Below are positions 1-5,574 of a stretch of DNA of 10,884 bases, in pieces. A program made the position numbers and the translations under genes. The notes beneath the pieces were generated by a model, which had not been told where the DNA came from, did not search any database, and saw only the letters and a list, made by a program, of their open reading frames with translations. Numbering within the stretch: the stretch's first letter is position 1; the number at the start of each line of letters is the position of its first letter. The stretch is from Candidatus Coatesiibacteriota bacterium (lineage in GTDB: Bacteria > Oederibacteriota > CAKKQC01), in the NCBI GenBank assembly GCA_023265785.1, contig JAHFSL010000041.1, positions 1 to 10,884 on the forward strand. Reading direction: 5' to 3'.

Positions 1-525
1 TTCATGATGACGATCTTTGACACCTGGGTGCGGGAGGATGTGGGCCGGGTGTTCGTGCAGTTGTTCGATGTGCAACTGGGCATCGTGATGGGCCTGGGGT
101 CGTCCCTGTGCTACTTCGCCGAGACCTGCGGCCTGGCCCTGGCGCTCGAGCACAACGGGGACCTCTACTCGTGCGACCATTTCGTCTATCCGGAGTACCG
201 CCTCGGCAACCTGCATGACACTCCCCTCGCTGACCTGGTGGACACGGAGGCCCAGCGGCGGTTTGGCGCCGCGAAGCGGGACACCCTCCCCGCCTTTTGC
301 CGCCGGTGCGATGTGGTGGACATGTGCCGGGGGGAATGCCCGAAGCGCCGGTTCGCGCGCACTCCTGATGGCGAGGAGGGATTGAATTACCTGTGCGGCG
401 GGTACCAGGCGCTCTTCCGCCACATGCGGCCGCACCTCGAAACCATGGCCGCCCTGCTCCGCTCCGGCCGGCCCGCCGCGGCGATCATGGCGGGACCGGG
501 CCGATCCGCGCGGCTGATACCATAG
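1..525 (+). CDS. Anaerobic sulfatase-maturating enzyme (radical SAM/SPASM), C-terminal part
   Basis: Partial gene. The frame is open from the first base of the window, so the radical SAM core with its CxxxCxxC motif lies upstream and is not visible. What remains is the SPASM domain. Counting from the Met at base 4, eight cysteines (C36, C42, C57, C99, C102, C108, C112, C131) match almost exactly the spacing that binds the two auxiliary 4Fe-4S clusters in anaerobic sulfatase maturases. The family phrase LALEHNGDLYSCDHFV is present, and the Asp after C57 corresponds to the residue proposed as catalytic base in the clostridial enzyme (from memory). The family converts the Cys or Ser of a sulfatase CxPxR motif to formylglycine in the cytoplasm, before export. 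The next gene, 5 bases downstream, is a Cys-type sulfatase and the obvious substrate. The tail after about residue 150 is Ala/Arg-rich and poorly conserved. Confidence 0.93.
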   Translation, partial: FMMTIFDTWVREDVGRVFVQLFDVQLGIVMGLGSSLCYFAETCGLALALEHNGDLYSCDHFVYPEYRLGNLHDTPLADLVDTEAQRRFGAAKRDTLPAFCRRCDVVDMCRGECPKRRFARTPDGEEGLNYLCGGYQALFRHMRPHLETMAALLRSGRPAAAIMAGPGRSARLIP

Positions 526-530
526 CCCCG

Positions 531-2021
531 ATGGCGGGGTCCTGGCGTTGGCTCGCGGTCCTGGTCTGCCTGGTGGTGGGCCTGCCCGCCCGGGCGGGGT
601 GGGCGGCGGGCGCCAAGGCAAGAAGAACGAATCTCGTCTTCATCCTGGCCGATGACCTGGGGTGGTCCGACCTGGGGTGCTATGGCAACCGCCTGTACCG
701 GACGCCGCGCATCGACGCGCTGGCGGCGGGGGGCGCCCGATTCACGAATTTCTACTGCCAGGCCGCGTGCATGCCCTCACGGGTCGGCCTGCTGACCGGG
801 ATGAATCCCAGCCGGTTTCACGACCTGTACGGCGCGGTCCAGCCGTGCCTCACGATTCCCTGGGAACCGCTCCCGCCCGGCGAGGGGACTTGGGCCGAGG
901 CCCTGCGGTCCGCCGGGTATGCGACCGGCCACATTGGCAAGTGGGGCGTCCGGCATTGGAAGGATGAGGGTGAAGGGGACCGGGGGTTCGCCTGGATGGC
1001 GTGCCACCAGCCGTGGTACTACCTGCCGAACTACCTGCCGCCCTACGAAGGTGAGATCGCCGAGTTGAAGGGCCGCGATGCGGGCCATCTTGTGGATTAC
1101 ATGACGGGCCGGGCCGAGGCATTCCTGGAGGAGCACCGCGACGGTCCCTTTGCCCTCGTCCTCTCCCATTTCGCCGTGCACGAGCCGCTCAAAGGGCAGG
1201 GCAAGCCGGCCTTCGTCGCGGCGGCCCGGGAGCGGGCCCGCGCCCTGGGGGTCCCGGTCAACGCCGATTACGCCGCGTTGGTGGAGGGGCTGGACGACAG
1301 CACCGGCCGCATTCTCGACAAGCTGGACTCCCTCGGACTGGCCGACCACACCGTTGTCTTTTTCCTGTCCGACAACGGCGGGGTGGATACGCCCGAATCC
1401 CCGGGCGAGCCGCCGGTCACCTCCAATGCGCCGTTGCGCGCCGGCAAGGCCACGATTTACGAAGGCGGCCTTCGCGTTCCGTGCATCGTGCGGTGGCCGG
1501 GAACCGTCGCTCCGGGGACCGTCCGGCCTGATCTTGCGTCCCTCGAAGATGTGTATCCAACTTTCCTGGCCATGGCCGGGGTGCCACTGCCGGCGGGCAA
1601 GCATCCCGACGGATTCAGCCTGGCGCCGGTCCTCGCGGGGACGGGTTCCACCGGACGCACGGAGGTGGCCCTCCAGTGGGAGGGCGCGATGCTCCGGCGC
1701 AACCGGTACAAGCTCATCGAGTTTCCACCGTATGTCCCGACTCTGGCCGAGATCGGGGCCGCCCGGGCCAAGGCCAAGAAGAAGAACAAGGAAGCCGCAT
1801 TCACGCCGCCCACCTCCGAGCGGTTGCGGATTGAATTGTACGACCTGGAGGCCGATCCGGGTGAGGCCCATGATCTGGCCGCCGAGCGCCCCGCCCTCGT
1901 CAAGGAACTTCGGCCCCGCCTGCATGACTGGATGAAGCGGATGCACGGGGCCGACCACTATTCGCTCGAGCGCGTTCGGGCCGACGCGAGATCACTGGGC
2001 CAGGTGTACCCCGATCCGTAA
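531..2021 (+). CDS. Secreted Cys-type sulfatase (arylsulfatase family S1)
   Basis: 496 residues. I chose the ATG at 531 because it is followed directly by a signal peptide (SWRW, a hydrophobic LAVLVCLVVGL core, Ala-x-Ala-like sites near residues 22-27) and lies just after the maturase stop; no clear ribosome binding site is visible. The fold is an alkaline-phosphatase-type sulfatase that hydrolyses sulfate esters outside the cytoplasm. Metal-site residues D41-D42 lie in LADDLGW. The formylglycine motif is C80-M-P-S-R84 followed by VGLLTG. K137 lies in HIGKWG, H217 in AVHEPL, D281-N282 in SDNGG and K306 in RAGKATIYEGG. The C-terminal subdomain ends with the usual LYDLEADPGEAHDLA. Oddity: the common GKWH motif reads GKWG, so the histidine two residues after the lysine is replaced by G139. 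Substrate cannot be told from sequence; a sugar sulfate is likely given the downstream ROK kinase and GH18. A Lys-rich insert (KAKKKNK) lies near residues 414-420. Confidence 0.95.
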   Translation: MAGSWRWLAVLVCLVVGLPARAGWAAGAKARRTNLVFILADDLGWSDLGCYGNRLYRTPRIDALAAGGARFTNFYCQAACMPSRVGLLTGMNPSRFHDLYGAVQPCLTIPWEPLPPGEGTWAEALRSAGYATGHIGKWGVRHWKDEGEGDRGFAWMACHQPWYYLPNYLPPYEGEIAELKGRDAGHLVDYMTGRAEAFLEEHRDGPFALVLSHFAVHEPLKGQGKPAFVAAARERARALGVPVNADYAALVEGLDDSTGRILDKLDSLGLADHTVVFFLSDNGGVDTPESPGEPPVTSNAPLRAGKATIYEGGLRVPCIVRWPGTVAPGTVRPDLASLEDVYPTFLAMAGVPLPAGKHPDGFSLAPVLAGTGSTGRTEVALQWEGAMLRRNRYKLIEFPPYVPTLAEIGAARAKAKKKNKEAAFTPPTSERLRIELYDLEADPGEAHDLAAERPALVKELRPRLHDWMKRMHGADHYSLERVRADARSLGQVYPDP

Positions 2022-2052
2022 GGCGAGGGTTCGATCCCGGAGCGCCGTCGGG

Positions 2053-2922
2053 GTGGATATCGGGGGCACCTTCGTCAAGGCCGGGCTGGTGACGGAGCGG
2101 GGGAGGCTGGTCGGGCGGCTGGTGCACCGGCCGGTGGACCGCCGGGCGTCAGGCGAAACGCTGTCCCGGGCCATCGCCGCCATCGCCGGGGAAGCACGGG
2201 CAGGGCGCAGGGCGGCAGCGGTGGGCGTCGCAGTGCCCGCCTCGGTCCGGGCGCCGGAGGGCCGGGTGGTGCGGGGCACCAGCAATCTGGTGGGGCTGGA
2301 GGAGTTTCCGTTCCGGGCGCGGATCGCCCGGCTCACCGGCCTGCCATGCGCGGTGGGCAATGACGCCAACTTGGCGGCGCTGGGCGAGGCCCGGGCCGGC
2401 GCGGCACGCGGCCGAAAGAATGTTCTCCTGCTCACGCTGGGGACCGGAATCGGGTCGGGGTTGGTGCTGGACGGAAAACTCTGGGAGGGTTCACGCGGCT
2501 ACGGAGCCGAGTTCGGGATATCCGCCATTCGGCCCCCGCGGGGCGCGGGTCTGGGGGAGCGGTGGAGGCTCCTGGAGGAATTGGTGTCCGCCGAGGCCAT
2601 GCGGACATGGGCGGGCGGGTCATCTCGCGAGGTGTTCGCACGCGCCGTGCGGGGCGACCGGCGGGCCCGGCGGGCGGTCGCTATCGTCCACGAATACCTC
2701 GGGGTGGCGGCGATGAATGCCCACCTCCTGCTGGATCTGGAACGGGTGGTGCTCGGCGGCGGGATGGCCAAGACGGGCGGCTCGCTGGCGCGGGGCGCCA
2801 CGGCCGCGTTCCGGCGGATCTGTCCCCGGGCGTACCAGGGGAACCTCGAAATCCGGGTGGCGGCGCTGGGCGACGCCGCGGGCGTGGTCGGGGCGGCGCT
2901 CTATGCGCTGGAGCACCGGTGA
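2053..2922 (+). CDS. ROK-family sugar kinase (atypical, no zinc motif)
   Basis: 289 residues from a GTG start. ROK proteins are ATP-dependent kinases of glucose, GlcNAc, ManNAc, fructose or allose, or related repressors. This one lacks an N-terminal helix-turn-helix, which favours a kinase. Visible motifs: DIGGT phosphate-1 loop at 2-6, the catalytic Asp in GNDAN (D104), the phosphate-2 loop LTLGTGIGSG at 127-136, GAEFG at 151-155, and the adenosine motif VVLGGGMAKTG at 232-242. Odd points: the family zinc site (His of GEIGH plus CxCGxxGC) is absent, the region reading GISAIRPPRGAGLGERW without a cysteine. Also, first-strand homology (SAVGVDIGG) extends upstream of the GTG, yet no ATG, GTG or TTG exists in frame back to a TGA at 1933. 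The true start is therefore uncertain. It lies 31 bases after the sulfatase and overlaps the GH18 gene. Likely role: phosphorylating the sugar released by this locus. Confidence 0.88.
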   Translation: MDIGGTFVKAGLVTERGRLVGRLVHRPVDRRASGETLSRAIAAIAGEARAGRRAAAVGVAVPASVRAPEGRVVRGTSNLVGLEEFPFRARIARLTGLPCAVGNDANLAALGEARAGAARGRKNVLLLTLGTGIGSGLVLDGKLWEGSRGYGAEFGISAIRPPRGAGLGERWRLLEELVSAEAMRTWAGGSSREVFARAVRGDRRARRAVAIVHEYLGVAAMNAHLLLDLERVVLGGGMAKTGGSLARGATAAFRRICPRAYQGNLEIRVAALGDAAGVVGAALYALEHR

Positions 2923-2924
2923 TG
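2909..2924 (+). promoter_or_regulatory. Shine-Dalgarno and TGATG stop/start overlap coupling ROK to GH18
   Basis: GGAG at 2910-2913 lies 8 bases before the ATG at 2922, which shares its A with the TGA stop of the ROK gene (TGATG, 2920-2924). This decides the GH18 start at 2922 rather than the in-frame ATG at 2943, and implies translational coupling of kinase and hydrolase. Confidence 0.7.
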
Positions 2925-3932
2925 AGCGATTCCGCCGCGCCGATGGTGCTCGGCTACTACCCCACCTGGGAGCGGGAGGTGCCGCCGGCGCGGCTCAACT
3001 TCGCCCAGTTCACCCACCTGGCGCACGCCTTTGCCTCGCCCACGCCGGAGGGCGGCGTGGCGGGGGTGGAGGTGGCGGCGGCGCAGGCGCTCACGGGTCC
3101 CGCACACGCGGCGGGGGTCAAGGTCATCCTCTCGCTGGGCGGCGGCGGGGCAGGGAGCGACCACTTCGCGGCCATCATGGCCGACCCCGCCAAAGCCGAC
3201 CGATTCATCGGCGCGTCCGTGGATCTGGTCCGGGCGGGCGGCTATGACGGTATTGATTGCGACTGGGAGTTTCCCTCCACCGTTCCCGATGCGGCGAACC
3301 TGGTGAAGCTGGTCGCGGCGTACCGCAAGCGCTTGCCGAAGACCCTCCTCTCCATGGCGGTGAATGCCAGCGATTGGTATGGCCGGTGGTTCGACCATGC
3401 CGCGCTCCTACCGCTGTTCGATTTCCTGAATGTCATGACCTATGACTTCCACGGGCCGTGGGGGGACCACGCCGGCCACAATGCCCCCCTGCATCCCACG
3501 CCGGGTGACCCGGATGGGGCCGCGATGAATTCGGCCGCCGGGATGGCGTACTGGCGGGATGCGAAGCACTTCCCCCGCGAAAAGCTCCTGCTGGGTATCC
3601 CCTGTTACGGCCGGTCGTTCCTGGTGACGCGCTGGCATGATCCAACCCCGAAGCCCTCGACCCGGACCTATCTGGGGTACAACGCGGCCCGGCGCCTGCT
3701 GGCCGAAGGGTGGGTGCGGGAGTGGGACGCCGTCGCACAGGTTCCGTTTCTGCGCAAGGGCGGGGTGGATGAACTCATTTCCTACGAGGACGAGGAGTCC
3801 GCGAAACTCAAAGGCCGGTGGGCGCGTGCACAGGGGTACCGGGGGATCTTTTTCTGGGAGGTCACCCAGGACCTGGCGGATGGCACCCACCGGATCGCCG
3901 CCGCCGCGCGCGGGGAATTTCTCGACCCATGA
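2922..3932 (+). CDS. GH18 glycoside hydrolase (chitinase-like), no signal peptide
   Basis: 336 residues, roughly one catalytic barrel. GH18 enzymes cleave beta-1,4 bonds next to N-acetylated sugars by substrate-assisted catalysis. Core motifs are all here: GYYPTW in the first strand, SLGG at 71-74, the catalytic DxxDxDxE as D109-G-I-D112-C-D114-W-E116 followed by FP, MTYDFHGPW at 172-180 with D175, the strand-6 motif GIPCYGRSF at 225-233, and the final-strand Trp in GIFFWEVTQD (W312). E116 should be the acid/base. It is shorter than many secreted chitinases, with no chitin-binding module and a reduced region after YGRSF. No hydrophobic N-terminus precedes the barrel, so it is predicted cytoplasmic, where it would act on imported oligosaccharides such as chitooligosaccharides or peptidoglycan fragments. 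Its coupling to a ROK kinase supports sugar catabolism. Exact substrate is unknown. Confidence 0.93.
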   Translation: MSDSAAPMVLGYYPTWEREVPPARLNFAQFTHLAHAFASPTPEGGVAGVEVAAAQALTGPAHAAGVKVILSLGGGGAGSDHFAAIMADPAKADRFIGASVDLVRAGGYDGIDCDWEFPSTVPDAANLVKLVAAYRKRLPKTLLSMAVNASDWYGRWFDHAALLPLFDFLNVMTYDFHGPWGDHAGHNAPLHPTPGDPDGAAMNSAAGMAYWRDAKHFPREKLLLGIPCYGRSFLVTRWHDPTPKPSTRTYLGYNAARRLLAEGWVREWDAVAQVPFLRKGGVDELISYEDEESAKLKGRWARAQGYRGIFFWEVTQDLADGTHRIAAAARGEFLDP

Positions 3933-4879
3933 GCGCGGGACTGGCGGAGCAGCTCAACGCGGGGATGGTGCTGTGCGACGGGGGATACCTGATTGAACTT
4001 GAGCGGCGCGGGTATGTGCGGAGCGGGTCGGACCGGGAAAAGGTCGGCACGGGCCGGGGGTCCGGCACCTTCACCCCGGAGGTGGCCATCGAGGCGCCAG
4101 CGGCCCTGCGGGGCCTGCACGAGGAGTTCCTGCGGGCGGGCGCGCAGGTCCTGCAGGCGCTCACATTTTTTGCAACCCGGACCAAGCTGGAGCGGAGCGG
4201 GTACGGCAAGGAAACCGAATTAATCAATCGGGCGGCCGTGGCTATTGCCCGGGAGGTTGCGGGCGACCGGGCGCTCGTTGCGGGCTCGGTGTCCCGGACC
4301 CAATTGATGGAAAAGGAGGGGCCGGGGGCCGCGCCCCGCATCCGCGACCTGCTGGCCGAGCAGATCGGGTTCCTCAAGGATGCCGGGGTGGACTTCCTGA
4401 TCCTGGAGACCTTCTTTCACGTTGCCGAGATGAGGATCGGGCTGGAGGAGGCGCGCAAGACGGGCCTGCCGGTCGTGGCCACCTACAGCCTGCGGCCCAC
4501 GCCGGACATGACGACCGATGGTGTCGTCGCCGCCGAGGCCTGCCGGATCGCGGTGGCCGAGGGAGCCCTTGCGGCGGGACTCAACTGCGAACAGGAACCG
4601 GCCCGGATGATCCCGGTCCTGCGCGCGATCCGGGCAGCGCTTCCCCCCGGGGCGCATGTTGCCGCCCAACCCGCGGCCCTGTGCACGACCGACGCGAAAC
4701 CCTATTTCACCGGGATGCCGGAGTTTCCCGATGCCCTGGAAACCATCCAGATTGGGCGCGGCGCGTTTGAGGAATTCGGCCGGACGGCACGGGCCGAGGG
4801 CATCCGGTTTGTGGGTGGCTGTTGCGGCGCCAATGCCGCCTACATCCGCGCCCTCGCCGCCGGCGTTGCCGCCCGCTAG
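3929..4879 (+). CDS. Homocysteine/betaine-homocysteine S-methyltransferase family protein
   Basis: 316 residues. The ATG at 3929 overlaps the GH18 stop by 4 bases (ATGA), which decides the start. The family uses a zinc-bound thiol (homocysteine) as methyl acceptor, with betaine, S-methylmethionine or another methyl donor, yielding methionine in the cytoplasm. Seen: N-terminal LCDGGYLIELERRG (family DGxxGTxLxxxG), the QALTFFATRTKL strand, VAGSVSRT at 117-124, DFLILETFFHVAEM at 155-168, and the three zinc cysteines C220 (GLNCEQ) and C298-C299 (VGGCCG). All three ligands are intact, so the protein should be active. There is no cobalamin or folate domain, so it is not full MetH. The donor cannot be read from sequence. 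It is the last gene of the plus-strand run, and its link to the glycan genes is unexplained; it may simply be a co-transcribed passenger. Confidence 0.9.
   Translation: MSAGLAEQLNAGMVLCDGGYLIELERRGYVRSGSDREKVGTGRGSGTFTPEVAIEAPAALRGLHEEFLRAGAQVLQALTFFATRTKLERSGYGKETELINRAAVAIAREVAGDRALVAGSVSRTQLMEKEGPGAAPRIRDLLAEQIGFLKDAGVDFLILETFFHVAEMRIGLEEARKTGLPVVATYSLRPTPDMTTDGVVAAEACRIAVAEGALAAGLNCEQEPARMIPVLRAIRAALPPGAHVAAQPAALCTTDAKPYFTGMPEFPDALETIQIGRGAFEEFGRTARAEGIRFVGGCCGANAAYIRALAAGVAAR
4876..4879. other. Shared CTAG: overlapping convergent stop codons
   Basis: The plus-strand methyltransferase ends with TAG at 4877-4879 and the minus-strand rhomboid ends with TAG reading 4878-4876. The palindromic CTAG serves both. 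No intergenic space exists for a terminator, and I see no hairpin followed by a T-run on either side, so transcripts from the two runs probably overlap at their 3' ends. Confidence 0.9.
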
Positions 4880-5574
4880 TACCACTCCCGGGGCCGGGGG
4901 TCGGGGCGCATGAAGAGGGGGCGCAGGAGAATCCCGGCGACGAAGCCGCCGACATGCGCCCAGAACGCAACGCCCGTCGCCTGGCCGTGCGTGGCGGCGG
5001 CAGCCAGCGCGCCATAAAAAAACTGGATCACGAACCAGAATCCAAGAAAGACCCAGGCCGGCAGGAGCATGGTGCGCATGAAGAATCCCAGGGGGATGAG
5101 GGTCAGGACTTGGGCCCGGGGGAAGGTGATGGCATAGGCGCCCATCACCCCGGCAATGGCGCCGGAGGCGCCGATCGTCGGGACGGCCGAGTGGGGATTG
5201 AGCGCCAGGTGGGTCGCGCCCGCCGCCAGACCGCACAGGACATAGAACAGCAGAAACTTGGCGTGGCCGATCCGGTCCTCGACATTGTCGCCGAAGAGCC
5301 AGAGGAACCACATGTTGCCGAGGAAGTGCATGAACCCGCCGTGCAGGAACATGCTGGTCAGGAATGGAAGATAGCCGCCGGGGAAGTGCGAGAACCCCGG
5401 GTCCGCGGGGTCGATGTACCGGGCCGGCACCAGCCCGAGCGCCAGGAACATGGCTTCCTGCCGGGCGGCCGGGAAGGAGAGTTCCCACCAGAACGCGAGG
5501 GCGTTGAGCGCGATCAGCGTGATCACCATGGTGGGCGGCCGTTCGTTGGGGTTGACATCGCGCAGGGGGATCAT
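4876..5574 (-). CDS. Rhomboid-family intramembrane serine protease
   Basis: 232 residues. The ATG at 5574 forms an ATGA overlap with the stop of the PolX gene, and the protein then begins MIPLRDVNPNERPP, a typical short cytoplasmic lead-in. Rhomboids cleave transmembrane segments of other membrane proteins using a Ser-His dyad inside the bilayer. Catalytic residues are present: S137 in GASGAI and H207 in FWAHVGGFVAG, plus the HxxxN motif H83-FLG-N87 in the second segment. About six hydrophobic segments can be seen (near 16-30, 70-95, 105-123, 134-150, 155-190 possibly two, 203-219), fitting the minimal six-helix core. The MFLHGGFMHFLGNMWFLW stretch is very characteristic. There is a short basic/acidic tail and no added cytoplasmic domain. 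The substrate is unknown. It is last in the minus-strand run with the kinase and PolX, with no evident functional connection. Confidence 0.95.
   Translation of the reverse strand: MIPLRDVNPNERPPTMVITLIALNALAFWWELSFPAARQEAMFLALGLVPARYIDPADPGFSHFPGGYLPFLTSMFLHGGFMHFLGNMWFLWLFGDNVEDRIGHAKFLLFYVLCGLAAGATHLALNPHSAVPTIGASGAIAGVMGAYAITFPRAQVLTLIPLGFFMRTMLLPAWVFLGFWFVIQFFYGALAAAATHGQATGVAFWAHVGGFVAGILLRPLFMRPDPRPREWY

Noticed and set aside
393..530. Upstream extension of the sulfatase frame to 393
   Set aside because: It would overlap the maturase gene by more than 130 bases and bury the signal peptide 46 residues in; the ATG at 531 puts the signal peptide at the N-terminus.
777..1958. A 393-codon open frame on the minus strand, antisense to the sulfatase
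   Set aside because: It is opposite an intact sulfatase with signal peptide and catalytic motifs; the antisense product is Gly/Pro/Arg-rich with no domain.
4823..4845. Short GC stem near the end of the methyltransferase as a terminator for the rhomboid transcript
   Set aside because: The stem is only about five pairs and no U-tract follows on the minus strand.
4220..5488. A 422-codon minus-strand frame overlapping both the methyltransferase and the rhomboid
   Set aside because: It crosses two well-supported genes in other frames, and its product is Pro/Arg/Gly-rich with no motif.
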